In this document: one piece after another, positions 46,484 through 55,165 of the stretch
Position numbering within the stretch: the first letter of the stretch is position 1
Layout of the letters: every line of letters begins with the position of its first letter
Program-made: the position numbers and the translations under genes
Assembly (NCBI GenBank): GCA_944322615.1
Contig: CALUPH010000009.1
Span: forward strand, 1 to 64,000
Source: Candidatus Gastranaerophilales bacterium
GTDB taxonomy: Bacteria; Cyanobacteriota; Vampirovibrionia; Gastranaerophilales; Gastranaerophilaceae
DNA length: 64,000 nucleotides
Direction: 5' to 3'
The notes under the pieces: generated by a model
What the model was told of the DNA's origin: nothing
Databases searched by the model: none
Seen by the model: the letters and a program-made list of their open reading frames with translations, nothing else

Positions 46484-47719
46484 ATGAAAGTAGAAAAAAT
46501 AGGATTAGGATTAAATATTGCAAGAAAATTTATATCATTACAAGAAGGCGGGGCTGGTCTTTCTCATATGCGATTTATACAAGATAGTGCAACAGGACTT
46601 TTACCAAAAGCAATTTTTGCACGTTCAAAGGCAGATCTTGTAGAAAACAGTTTTTTGGAATTAGCAGAATCTGCACTTGTTTATTATGGACCAGGAATAA
46701 TAGGAGAAGGTGTTTTCAGAAAATTATACAGTAAAAATCTCCCTGATAAATTGAAAGAAAAAATTGCTACGCCTGCTGTTGAATTATTGAAAGAAAATTC
46801 GATTGATAATAAAAAAATTCTTCCGGTAAAAGCGGCAATAGCCTTAAGCGGTTTATCTATACCAATTGTTGAATATTCATTGAATTATATAAAAAATCTT
46901 TTGACTTTGAAGATGTTTAAACAAGGTGACTTTAATGATATTGCTAAGCTTGATAAAAATAAATCAATAAATACAGAAAAAAATAAAGAAGTGGAAAAAA
47001 GTGCAAAAAAACATATTCTAGGTGCTGCCGCTGCATTTGGTGTTTGTTTGGGATTAAGTGCATTATTGTGTAAAAAAGGTGAAAATTCTAAAACTCTTCA
47101 AAACTTTTCTGAACTTATTCTTGCACCGGGAAATAAGTTAAAAAATCAAAAGTTAAAAGATTTTGCAAATAAATATATGAGTGCAGATTTTGCAAATAAT
47201 AATGGCAAACTTACAATGAGTAAAGGTCAACTTACTTCTTGTGTAACAATAGGTGCACTTGGTTATTTTGGTGCAGCACATGACAGAGGTAAACAAAACT
47301 TTTTAGAAGTTCTTTTCAGAATGCCAATTGTAGGATTCTATATTATTTGCGGAAATGAACTTCTTGAAAAAGGCTTTAAGAAAATGTTGGTTAAATCAGG
47401 TAAATGTAAAGAAACAATTGGCAAAAATTTAGAAGTACCTGCTTTAAAAGATCTAACTTCATTGGCAAAGAAAATCCAAGCAGAAAAAGGTGGTAATTAT
47501 AATGATATATATAAGAAATTACTTAAACAGAAAACCTTAATATCTGGAGTACCCTTCCTTTTTGGAATAGGAGTAATGGGATTTTTTGTTGCAGCTGTTT
47601 CAAGATATTTTACTCAATACAGATATGATAAAGAAAAAGCAATCAAAAATTTAAACAATCAAACTATAGACTTTTATAAGGATAATAATACTCCAAATGT
47701 TTTTAGTAATTTCGCATAG
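46484..47719 (+). CDS. Membrane protein of unknown function behind a Trp attenuator (411 aa)
   Basis: Not recognised. The ATG at 46484 has AAAGG eight bases upstream; the GTG at 46475 is within that site. Hydrophobic or Gly-rich segments include LPVKAAIALSGLSIPIVEYS, ILGAAAAFGVCLGLSALLC, TIGALGYFGAAHDRGKQ, MPIVGFYIICGN and GVPFLFGIGVMGFFVAAVSR, so it is probably an integral membrane protein with basic loops. No biosynthetic motif is seen. The 30 bases between it and the attenuator terminator contain no other promoter that I can identify, so transcription from the attenuator would run into it. Confidence 0.75.
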   Translation: MKVEKIGLGLNIARKFISLQEGGAGLSHMRFIQDSATGLLPKAIFARSKADLVENSFLELAESALVYYGPGIIGEGVFRKLYSKNLPDKLKEKIATPAVELLKENSIDNKKILPVKAAIALSGLSIPIVEYSLNYIKNLLTLKMFKQGDFNDIAKLDKNKSINTEKNKEVEKSAKKHILGAAAAFGVCLGLSALLCKKGENSKTLQNFSELILAPGNKLKNQKLKDFANKYMSADFANNNGKLTMSKGQLTSCVTIGALGYFGAAHDRGKQNFLEVLFRMPIVGFYIICGNELLEKGFKKMLVKSGKCKETIGKNLEVPALKDLTSLAKKIQAEKGGNYNDIYKKLLKQKTLISGVPFLFGIGVMGFFVAAVSRYFTQYRYDKEKAIKNLNNQTIDFYKDNNTPNVFSNFA

Positions 47720-47762
47720 AATATTTAATGATTCTTATTTATATTAAATTTTGAAAAGTATT

Positions 47763-47790
47763 TTGTAAAAATGGACAGTGCCTGTATAAT
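47763..47790 (+). promoter_or_regulatory. Promoter of the CNNM gene, leaderless
   Basis: TTGTAA at 47763-47768, 16-base spacer, TATAAT at 47785-47790, then GAAAAA and the ATG at 47797. No ribosome binding site in the six-base gap. Confidence 0.55.
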
Positions 47791-47796
47791 GAAAAA

Positions 47797-49110
47797 ATGG
47801 TTATTATAAATTTAATTGTAATTTTACTTTTATTATTGGCAAACGGTTTTTTCGTTGCATCAGAGTTTGCATTGGTTAGTGTAAGACAAACCAGAATAAG
47901 TCAATTGGCGAATGAGGGACATTCTACCGCTAAGATAACAGTAAAGGCATTAAAAGAACTTGATAGATATATTGCGGCGACTCAATTGGGTATAACGATT
48001 GCCAGTATAGGTCTTGGTTGGGTTGGTGAAGCTACACTTGCAAAAATCATTCAACCATTGTTTGATTTTTTACCTCACGTTTCAAATACTGTTGCTTCAC
48101 ATACAATAGCAGTAGCAATTGCATTTGTATTAATAACATTTATGCATGTTGTTTTGGGTGAATTGATGCCAAAATCTATAGCGCTTCAATATCCTGAAGA
48201 AACTGCTTTAACTGTTACAAGACCATTGGTTTTTACTTCTAAATTATTTACACCATTTATATTTCTTTTGAACGGTTTTGGAAATTGGTGTTTGAAATTG
48301 TTAAATATACCGCCTGCTCATCCTACACATGCAGTTCATACAGAAGAAGAAATTGACATGATAATAGATGCAAGCTACAAAGGTGGCGTTTTGAATGAAA
48401 CTGAAAATTTCATATTAAAAAATACATTGAAATTTTCTGATTTAACGGCAAAACAAATTATGATACCAAGATGTGATGTAGTTGCATTGCCTGTTGATAT
48501 TGAACTTCAAAAGATGCAAGAAATAATACTTGAAAATCAATATACAAGATATCCCGTATATGAAGAAAATATTGATAATGTACTTGGTATTTTGCATGTA
48601 AAAGACTTATATTCAGCGAAAATGAAAAATGAAGAAATATCTTTAAAAAATATTTTGAGAAAGCCTTTTTTAGTTCCGGAAACAATGACAATGGATGTAT
48701 TGTTGCAGAATTTTAAAAGTAATAAGACAGAAATTGCCATTGTTATAGATGAGTTTGGAGGAATGTCAGGTATTGTTTCTTTAGAAGATGTTTTGGAAGA
48801 AATTTTTGGTGATGTTCAAGATGAATTTGATGAAGAAGAAAATAATATAAAAAAGGTTGCAGATAACAAATATATTATGAATGGCTTATTGAGAATAGAT
48901 GAGTTTTTTGAGTATTTTTCAATTAAGCATGAAGAAGAAGATGAAGTTGAGACAATTGCAGGACTTGTACAAAAATTATTATGCCGAATGGCAAAAGTAA
49001 ATGATGAAGTAAAAATTGAGAATTTAAAGATAAAAGTCTTAGAAATAAAAGGAAGAAGAATAAAGAAACTTTTAGTTGAAAATCTCAATGAAGAAAATGT
49101 TTCTGATTAA
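47797..49110 (+). CDS. CNNM/CorC-type transporter-associated protein (hemolysin C family)
   Basis: 437 residues with an N-terminal four-helix DUF21 domain (LLLLANGFFVASEFALVSVR, ATQLGITIASIGLGWVGE, VVLGELMPKSIALQYPE), two CBS domains (about 210-330, including ENQYTRYPVYEENIDNVLGI) and a C-terminal CorC_HlyC domain. CNNM/CorC relatives are linked to Mg2+ efflux in bacteria. It is transcribed alone, and a terminator follows. Confidence 0.93.
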   Translation: MVIINLIVILLLLLANGFFVASEFALVSVRQTRISQLANEGHSTAKITVKALKELDRYIAATQLGITIASIGLGWVGEATLAKIIQPLFDFLPHVSNTVASHTIAVAIAFVLITFMHVVLGELMPKSIALQYPEETALTVTRPLVFTSKLFTPFIFLLNGFGNWCLKLLNIPPAHPTHAVHTEEEIDMIIDASYKGGVLNETENFILKNTLKFSDLTAKQIMIPRCDVVALPVDIELQKMQEIILENQYTRYPVYEENIDNVLGILHVKDLYSAKMKNEEISLKNILRKPFLVPETMTMDVLLQNFKSNKTEIAIVIDEFGGMSGIVSLEDVLEEIFGDVQDEFDEEENNIKKVADNKYIMNGLLRIDEFFEYFSIKHEEEDEVETIAGLVQKLLCRMAKVNDEVKIENLKIKVLEIKGRRIKKLLVENLNEENVSD

Positions 49111-49126
49111 AAAATAATTTTAAAAT

Positions 49127-49159
49127 AAAAAATCCTTTCTATTTTTAGAAAGGATTTTT
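49127..49159. terminator. Terminator between the CNNM gene and tRNA-Arg
   Basis: AAAAATCCTTTCTA and TAGAAAGGATTTTT, flanked by A and T runs; usable in both directions. Confidence 0.85.
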
Positions 49160-49167
49160 ATTAAATT

Positions 49168-49241
<74 letters not shown>

Positions 49242-49388
49242 TCACAAGTATTATTAAATCACATAAATTTAAAATTTCAAGATAAATTTTAAAAATTTCA
49301 AATGTAACAAATGTAAATTTATTTTGAAAATTAGCAAATCTTCTTCTGTAAAATACTTTATTTATATGTTAGGCAGGAGAAAATATAA

Positions 49389-49718
49389 ATGATCTCACTA
49401 AATCCTTATCAATATCAACAAATGCAAGCAGCCGGAGCAAGCAGCGCCGGTGTATCGTTTGGTGGCGGTCAACAACAATTTACACCTCAAGGTGCCGAAG
49501 AAAAGAACATTTTTGCTTCTGATAATAATGTTTCAACATCTTCTGTTAATGGATTATCAGGAGTTAATCCCGGTAATTATCATGGTGTAAATAATATTAG
49601 ACAAAATCAAGGCGGCGATGTCGGTCTTGTTGAACGTCTTGATAGGTTAGATGCAGCTTATCAAAAACCAAATCAACAAGATGAATATCGAGCAAATAAG
49701 CTTGATTTCTATGCTTAA
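49389..49718 (+). CDS. Gln/Asn/Gly-rich lineage-type protein (109 aa)
   Basis: A GCAGGAGAAAA ribosome binding site precedes the ATG. The product is polar and probably disordered: PYQYQQMQAAGASSAGVSFG then a Gln/Gly-rich stretch. VSFGG near the N-terminus matches the motif seen in other unknown proteins here. A short C-terminal segment (GLVERLDRLDAAYQKP) looks helical. No function can be assigned. Confidence 0.65.
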   Translation: MISLNPYQYQQMQAAGASSAGVSFGGGQQQFTPQGAEEKNIFASDNNVSTSSVNGLSGVNPGNYHGVNNIRQNQGGDVGLVERLDRLDAAYQKPNQQDEYRANKLDFYA

Positions 49719-49721
49719 TAT

Positions 49722-49749
49722 TTGATTAAATTAAAATTTTAGATATAAT
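49722..49749 (+). promoter_or_regulatory. Promoter of the 49756 gene, leaderless
   Basis: TTGATT at 49722-49727, 16-base spacer, TATAAT at 49744-49749, six bases before the ATG at 49756. No ribosome binding site. Confidence 0.6.
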
Positions 49750-49755
49750 TATTGT

Positions 49756-49995
49756 ATGAAGAATCTGTACAACATTGATGACTGGTCAGATGTTTCTTGT
49801 CTTAGATTGGGTGAAATTCTACTTGAATCGGGCAAGATAAATTTGTATCATTTATCAATGGTTCTGGATGTTCAGCGTTTTAAAAAAATGCCAATGGGTG
49901 AAATTTTTTTATCGATGAAAATCATTAGTAAAAAAGACTTAAAACAGGCATTACATGTTCAAAAAATGTTACAGAAAAGATGCAATAATGCATAA
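49756..49995 (+). CDS. Stand-alone GspE/PilB N-terminal-like domain (79 aa)
   Basis: The protein has two related halves: LRLGEILLESGKINLYHLSM and PMGEIFLSMKIISKKDLKQA. LGEIL-x-x-x-x-I-x-x-x-x-L is the pattern of MshEN/GspE_N domains at the front of type II secretion and type IV pilus ATPases, where some bind c-di-GMP. Here it stands alone without an ATPase. The next gene overlaps by 8 bases. The family call is by pattern only. Confidence 0.65.
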   Translation: MKNLYNIDDWSDVSCLRLGEILLESGKINLYHLSMVLDVQRFKKMPMGEIFLSMKIISKKDLKQALHVQKMLQKRCNNA

Positions 49996-50812
49996 AATAT
50001 CTAAAAAAATTTTATTATTCTTTATAGCCTTTTTAGTATTGCAAGGTGTTTCTTTTGCTGAAGTTTTAGAGTTTGCACAAATAAGCGATGTGCATTATTC
50101 TCTTGATGATAAAAGTATGGATAAATATCTTTATTTCCTTTCTTTATCATTAAAAAAGAGAAATCCCGATTTCGCAATATTCCTTGGTGACAATGTTGAT
50201 AAATCAAGAGAAGAAGATGTTATAGGCTTCATGCGTGCAATTCATCCTATAAAGGTGCCATATTATATTGTTTTAGGTAAGAATGATGCTCATAAATTAA
50301 GCGGACTTGAAAAAGAAACATATCTTGATATTGTTACAACCTTTAATAGCAATCAGGAAGATTCATTAAAATATTATTATTTTAAACCTAATAGCGATTT
50401 TATTTGTGTTGTATTGGATGATAATCCTGATTTTGCGAAGTCTGAACATGGACAAATTGATGATGAACAGCTTCAATGGCTTGAAAAACTTTTGATTAAG
50501 TATCCTAAAAAAACATTCTTAATATTTCATCATTGTCCTTTAATGCCTCCAAGAGTTGAGTATAAACTCTCAATGTTGAATACAGAAAAATATCAAGAAC
50601 TTTTGAAAAAATACAATAATATTCTTTTGATTTCTACAGGTCATTATCATCAAGAAGCGGTTCAGACTGATGAAAATGGAATAAGGCATATCTCTGCTCC
50701 TGCGTTCAAAGATATACCTCATTCATATCAAATAATTAAAATAATATATGATGAAAAGACTTATAAGTCTCCAAAAGATATTCAGGTTGTTGTTTCTCGA
50801 GTAAGAGTTTAA
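49988..50812 (+). CDS. Exported metallophosphoesterase
   Basis: 274 residues from the ATG at 49988, with a signal peptide (ILLFFIAFLVLQGVSFA) and calcineurin-like motifs: QISDVHYS, FLGDNVD, VLGKNDAH (in place of GNHD), FHHCPLMPP and STGHYH. The Asn-Asp variant of the third motif is less common but keeps the metal ligand. Probably a periplasmic phosphoesterase of unknown substrate. It overlaps the preceding small gene, so the two are coupled. Confidence 0.87.
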   Translation: MHKISKKILLFFIAFLVLQGVSFAEVLEFAQISDVHYSLDDKSMDKYLYFLSLSLKKRNPDFAIFLGDNVDKSREEDVIGFMRAIHPIKVPYYIVLGKNDAHKLSGLEKETYLDIVTTFNSNQEDSLKYYYFKPNSDFICVVLDDNPDFAKSEHGQIDDEQLQWLEKLLIKYPKKTFLIFHHCPLMPPRVEYKLSMLNTEKYQELLKKYNNILLISTGHYHQEAVQTDENGIRHISAPAFKDIPHSYQIIKIIYDEKTYKSPKDIQVVVSRVRV

Positions 50813-51388
50813 CTATTTACTTTCTTTATAAACATAATTTCTTGCGCAAGCAAACATTGCATTTGCCAGTCCTTGATTACTGTCGAAATTGAAGCCTGAT
50901 GTTTTTAATAATTGTCGCATTCTTTCTTCCCAAAAGTCGTACATTTCTTCTTTTGAAACATCAAGTACAGATGCAATAACGCTAACTTCTTCCCAGTCAA
51001 GAGGAATTGGTCTGGCGCCTCTTAAAATATCAACAATTTCAAGTCTTTGTTTTCTTGGGAAAGATTTTAAAAATTGAACTGTTGATAAATTCTTTTCTTT
51101 TTGTTTTTCTCTTATAAATTCAGTTGTTTCATCAATTAAAATCGGATCTTGCGGAATTTTATATTCTACAAATTCTTCGGGAGAAATATCCATTACGGTT
51201 GCAATTCTTTCAAGTGTGGTGCTTCTTGTTGAGAAAGGAATAGTTTCATCTATAAGGTTATATACATAAGAAAGTGTTACTCCAATCATTTGGGCAAAAT
51301 CCTTTTTATGTAAGTGTGTGTTTTCCAAAAAATTATAAAGCATTTCACTGCTTTTCATTCTAATTATTGAATCTTTGTTTGTAGTCAT
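50813..51388 (-). CDS. XRE-type helix-turn-helix regulator
   Basis: 191 residues. Two HTH-like regions are apparent: KDFAQMIGVTLSYVYNLI at residues 30-50 and DVLDVSKEEMYDFWEERM-like helices in a second half (about 115-165), as if the XRE domain were duplicated. The ribosome binding site TAGGAGA precedes the ATG. Its targets are unknown; it is divergent from pth, and it converges on the phosphoesterase with no gap. Confidence 0.8.
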   Translation of the reverse strand: MTTNKDSIIRMKSSEMLYNFLENTHLHKKDFAQMIGVTLSYVYNLIDETIPFSTRSTTLERIATVMDISPEEFVEYKIPQDPILIDETTEFIREKQKEKNLSTVQFLKSFPRKQRLEIVDILRGARPIPLDWEEVSVIASVLDVSKEEMYDFWEERMRQLLKTSGFNFDSNQGLANAMFACARNYVYKESK

Positions 51389-51488
51389 AAGTTGTCTCCT
51401 ATTTTTTATAATAATTAGTCATTTTCTAAAGTTTTTAATTGGTAAGTTGAATATAAATGTGGGATAATTTATAAAAAAGGAAGCATGG

Positions 51489-52055
51489 ATGAAATTATTA
51501 ATCTGTTTAGGGAATCCCGGTATAAAATACGAAAATACAAGACATAATGTCGGATTTATGTTTGCTGATTTATTAGCAGAAAAGTTAGGATGTAATTTTT
51601 CTAACGAAACAAAATTTAAGTGTGAAATGGCAAAAGGCGTCTATAAAGATGAGGCAATATGGATTATTAAGCCTCAAACATTTATGAATCTTTCAGGTGA
51701 ATCTTTGGCATTATTGAAAAACTTTTATAAAATTGATTTAAGTACATTAGTTCTTGTTTATGATGATATATCTTTAGATATAGGAAAAATAAGATTTCGC
51801 TCAAAAGGATCAGATGGCGGACACAATGGAGTAAAGTCCATTATTAACCACGCTCAAACACAAGTTTTTGACAGAATAAAAATAGGAATTGGTCCACAGC
51901 CGCCTTATATGAAATCTGAAGATTATGTGCTTCAAAATTTTTCGCAAGATGAAAAAACTGTTTTAAAAGAAACTTTAAGCAGAACTCTTGAGGCATTTTT
52001 ATATTATTGTGATGTAAATGCTGATTTGAGCAAGGTTCAAAACAAATATAATTAG
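51489..52055 (+). CDS. pth: Peptidyl-tRNA hydrolase
   Basis: 188 residues with the bacterial Pth signatures LICLGNPGIKYENTRHNVGF (catalytic His), PQTFMNLSGES and DDISLDIGKIRFRSKGSDGG followed by HNGVKSI. It recycles peptidyl-tRNA that drops off the ribosome. The ATG follows AAGGAAGC. Downstream is a 370-base region without a gene. Confidence 0.97.
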   Translation: MKLLICLGNPGIKYENTRHNVGFMFADLLAEKLGCNFSNETKFKCEMAKGVYKDEAIWIIKPQTFMNLSGESLALLKNFYKIDLSTLVLVYDDISLDIGKIRFRSKGSDGGHNGVKSIINHAQTQVFDRIKIGIGPQPPYMKSEDYVLQNFSQDEKTVLKETLSRTLEAFLYYCDVNADLSKVQNKYN

Positions 52056-52084
52056 TTATTTGATTAATTATTTTGAATAAAATT

Positions 52085-52300
52085 TATAATCTCCTCTCTA
52101 TAAAATAAAAAAAAGAGGGCATAAAGCCCTACTGTCTGGAATTAAGAATAGTTGGAAGTATGAAAAAGATACTTATATATAACTAAATAAATCTTTTTAA
52201 TACAATTCGACAACAGGATAGAAGAAAAATACCCCTTCTGGGTAGTATTCAATAAAGAATTAAGTGCATATAATACACTTAATGGCAAAAAGCCCATGAA
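52085..52300. other. Gene-free structured region, possible small RNA
   Basis: The gap between pth and the next gene holds several hairpins: AGGGC/GCCCT (52116-52130), AAGTAT/ATACTT (52156-52174), TACCC/GGGTA (52230-52244) and ATTAAGTG/CACTTAAT (52259-52283). A TATAAT lies at 52085-52090. On the minus strand the first hairpin is followed by eight Ts, a terminator shape, so a minus-strand RNA is at least as likely. It does not match any RNA family I know. Confidence 0.35.
52106..52130 (-). terminator. Possible minus-strand terminator
   Basis: Read on the minus strand: AGGGC, TTTAT loop, GCCCT, then CTTTTTTTT. Confidence 0.5.
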
Positions 52301-52342
52301 ATAAGGAAAAAATTAAATTGAAATAATTTGTAATCTAAAGTA

Positions 52343-52371
52343 TTGACAAAATATTTTTTCTAATACATAAT
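52343..52371 (+). promoter_or_regulatory. Promoter of the 52426 gene
   Basis: TTGACA at 52343-52348, 17-base spacer and CATAAT at 52366-52371. Confidence 0.65.
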
Positions 52372-52384
52372 GAATATATAAAAT

Positions 52385-52405
52385 AAAGTGTAGGTGAAAC
52401 ACTTT
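52385..52405 (+). other. 5'-leader hairpin
   Basis: AAAGTGT and ACACTTT with a seven-base loop, inside the predicted leader and just before the ribosome binding site AAAGAGGT; likely an mRNA-stabilising stem. Confidence 0.45.
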
Positions 52406-52425
52406 AAACGAAAGAGGTAAGAAAA

Positions 52426-52710
52426 ATGAAAGTTAATTCAATTAGTTCATTTAATTATAACTCAATAAAGCCAAGTTTTAAACACACTGCTGTTCCATAT
52501 CCGGAATATGAAAGTGCATATTATAATGCTCCTGATACTTTGGGAACTAAAATCTTAAATATTGCTGATAAAATAACTGAACTTTTTAGCCCTAAAGTTA
52601 CAAAAGAAGCTTCTCAAATAAAAGCAAATATCGATGATGTATATGCAAATAAAACAGTTGATATTGATGAACTTCCACCTAAAAAACAATTATTATCTGT
52701 TCTTGCATAA
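52426..52710 (+). CDS. Lineage-type protein of unknown function (94 aa)
   Basis: The start has a good ribosome binding site and a strong promoter. The N-terminus (MKVNSISSFNYNSIKPSFKH) is Ser/Asn-rich with PSFKH, the recurrent short motif of this window. A helical region (LGTKILNIADKITELFSPK) and an acidic segment follow. No family is recognised. It converges with the ABC permease with one base between stops. Confidence 0.7.
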   Translation: MKVNSISSFNYNSIKPSFKHTAVPYPEYESAYYNAPDTLGTKILNIADKITELFSPKVTKEASQIKANIDDVYANKTVDIDELPPKKQLLSVLA

Positions 52711-52711
52711 T

Positions 52712-53599
52712 TTATTCGGTTTCGTTTATAACCCATTTTTTTCTTAATTTCCACTGTATTATCGTTAGAATAAGAATGAACATAAATAGGATGTACGCTA
52801 TAGCGGAGGCTCTTCCTATATCAAAAAATTCAAAAGCATTCTTGTATAGCCAATAAACTAGGATATTAGTTGAGTTTTCAGGTCCGCCTTGTGTCATTAG
52901 ATATATTAAGTCAAATACTTGAAAAGAACTTATTGTCGTTATTAATAGTACAAAGAAGATTGTTGGGCTTAATAAAGGAATTGTTATATTGAAAAATATT
53001 CTTTTGTTACTTGCTCCATCAATCTTTGCTGCTTCATATATTTGTTCATTTATTGTTGAAAATCCGGAAAGAAAAATAACCATATTATATCCTATTAGTT
53101 TCCATACGGAAACAAATATCAGAACCGCCATTGCAAGATTTTGATCATATAACCATTGCAAGTTGGATTTGAAAATATAATTTACGACTCCAATATTAGG
53201 ATCAAAAATCCATTGCCAAACCATTGCTATTACTATCATAGGGGTTATAAATGGTAAAAAATATGCTGTTTTATATAATTCTTTCCCGAAAATTTTATTC
53301 TTTATTATAGAAGCAAGTATTAAGGGGATTAATGTTGCAAAAATTGTTACTGAAATTGCATATACAATGGTATTCCTTAATATGAACCAAAATTCTTTTG
53401 CTGTGAAAAGCTCTATATAATTGCTTAAACCTGCAAATTCAATTTTTGAAATTAAATTCCATTTAAAAAAACTTAGTAAAAATGAAAAGACAGAAGGTAC
53501 AAATATAAAAATTACGCACCCTATAAATGATGGCAAAACAAAAGCTAAAAAAATTAAACTTTTATTAAATTTCGTTTTATTACAACAATTTCTTATCAT
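52712..53599 (-). CDS. Sugar ABC transporter permease (UgpA/MalF type)
   Basis: 295 residues with six membrane helices and the cytoplasmic EAA loop EAAKIDGASNKRIFFNITIP, which docks the ATPase. This places it with the CUT1 carbohydrate/glycerol-3-phosphate permeases. The second permease, the solute-binding protein and the ATPase are not adjacent, so it is an orphan component in this window. It is divergent from the phosphomannomutase gene. Confidence 0.9.
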   Translation of the reverse strand: MIRNCCNKTKFNKSLIFLAFVLPSFIGCVIFIFVPSVFSFLLSFFKWNLISKIEFAGLSNYIELFTAKEFWFILRNTIVYAISVTIFATLIPLILASIIKNKIFGKELYKTAYFLPFITPMIVIAMVWQWIFDPNIGVVNYIFKSNLQWLYDQNLAMAVLIFVSVWKLIGYNMVIFLSGFSTINEQIYEAAKIDGASNKRIFFNITIPLLSPTIFFVLLITTISSFQVFDLIYLMTQGGPENSTNILVYWLYKNAFEFFDIGRASAIAYILFMFILILTIIQWKLRKKWVINETE

Positions 53600-53677
53600 T
53601 TTTGATTTTACTTGAAATCTTTTCTATAATGTTGAGTATAATCGTTTTTTTATTTTGAAACAAGGATATAAATAAAT

Positions 53678-55165
53678 ATGACAAAAACAGTTGATTTTAG
53701 CGCTTTTGGTAAAAATGATATTCGTGGTATATATGGAGAAGATGTTACAGAAGAATTATTTTATTATGTCGGTAAAGGATATGTTAAATATATTCAAGAT
53801 AAGACTGGTTTAGCTCCAAATGATATTTGGATAACTATTTCAAGAGATGCCAGACTCCATTCTGAATCACTTGCAAAAACCTTAATAAAAGGTATTGTTC
53901 ATATGGGAGCTAATGCTATTAATTTGGATATTGTCCCAACTCCAATCGGATATTTTTCCGAATTTGTTTCTATTCCTGAAAGTATATCAAAAGATGCAAA
54001 AATTTCAGGTGCATTAATTGTTACTGCAAGCCATAATCCTCCTGAGTATAACGGTTTAAAGCTTACTTTTAATAAATCATCTTTGAATGAAGAAGAGATA
54101 AAAAAGGTCAAAGAGTATACTATTGAGCAAATGAGTAATGATATTACTTCAGTTAAGCATGGCGAATCAAGATTGTATAATATATTGCCTCAATATATTG
54201 ATTTCTTAACTTCCAGATTTGGTAGAGTCGGCAATGGAATTAAAGTTGTTGTCGACAGTGCAAATGGTACAGCTGGAGTTGTAGCTCCAAAACTATATTC
54301 AGATATTGGTTGTGAAGTTATTGAATTATATTCTGAACCTGATGGTAATTTCCCGAATCATCATCCAAATCCAAGCGATTTGTCCACTTTAGAAGATATA
54401 AAGAAAAAAGTTATAGAAACAAAAGCAGATATTGGAATTGCTTTTGACGGTGATTCTGATAGATTAGGTGTAATTGATTCAGAAGGTAATGCATTAACAG
54501 GTGATAAATTGTTATATATTTATGCACAAGATGTTATAAAAGATTTATCTGTTAGAGGAGAAAAACCTACAGTTGTTTCTGAAGTTAAATGCTCTCAGGT
54601 ATTGTTTGATGAAATAAATGCTCAAGGCGGTAATGCAATAATGTGTAAGACCGGACATGGTTATATAAAGTCTAAAATGAAAGAAACAAATGCTATATTA
54701 GCAGGTGAAATGTCAGGTCATATGTTTTTTAAAGACAGATATTACGGTTTTGATGATGCTGTTTATGCAGGTTGCAGAGTTATTGAAATTTTAGCAAAAA
54801 ATAAAAAAATAAATCCTAATTTTAAATTGGGTGATTTGCTTATACCGTTTAACAGAGTTTGTACTTTAGATGAAGTTAGACATAAATGTAAGAACAATCT
54901 TAAAAAGAAGGTTCTACAGGAAGTTACGGAAAAAATCAAAAATGATGATATGATATTTGGTACAAAAATAAATGACATAGTAACATTAGACGGTTTACGG
55001 ATTATATTCCCGGATGGGTTTGCTTTAATAAGACAAAGTAATACAGAACCTGTATTTACACTAAGATTTGAAGCATCAAAAAAAGAACAAGCAATACATT
55101 ACAAAAATGTTATGATTTCATTATTAGATGAATGTATTGCAAAATATTCAGAATGTGAGGAATAA
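53678..55165 (+). CDS. Phosphomannomutase/phosphoglucomutase
   Basis: 495 residues of the alpha-D-phosphohexomutase family. The phosphoserine loop is VTASHNPPEYNGLKLT, the metal loop FDGDSDRLGVID, the sugar-binding loop GEMSGHMFF and the phosphate-binding loop RQSNTEPVFTLRFEA. It interconverts hexose-6- and hexose-1-phosphate, and could supply mannose-1-phosphate to ManC (2271-3716). The gene runs directly into sppA with a one-base overlap (TAATG). Confidence 0.95.
   Translation: MTKTVDFSAFGKNDIRGIYGEDVTEELFYYVGKGYVKYIQDKTGLAPNDIWITISRDARLHSESLAKTLIKGIVHMGANAINLDIVPTPIGYFSEFVSIPESISKDAKISGALIVTASHNPPEYNGLKLTFNKSSLNEEEIKKVKEYTIEQMSNDITSVKHGESRLYNILPQYIDFLTSRFGRVGNGIKVVVDSANGTAGVVAPKLYSDIGCEVIELYSEPDGNFPNHHPNPSDLSTLEDIKKKVIETKADIGIAFDGDSDRLGVIDSEGNALTGDKLLYIYAQDVIKDLSVRGEKPTVVSEVKCSQVLFDEINAQGGNAIMCKTGHGYIKSKMKETNAILAGEMSGHMFFKDRYYGFDDAVYAGCRVIEILAKNKKINPNFKLGDLLIPFNRVCTLDEVRHKCKNNLKKKVLQEVTEKIKNDDMIFGTKINDIVTLDGLRIIFPDGFALIRQSNTEPVFTLRFEASKKEQAIHYKNVMISLLDECIAKYSECEE

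Noticed and set aside
52116-52300. 6S RNA, RNase P RNA or c-di-GMP riboswitch
   Set aside because: Hairpins are present, but none of the conserved sequence elements of these families is found; only a generic structured region is reported.
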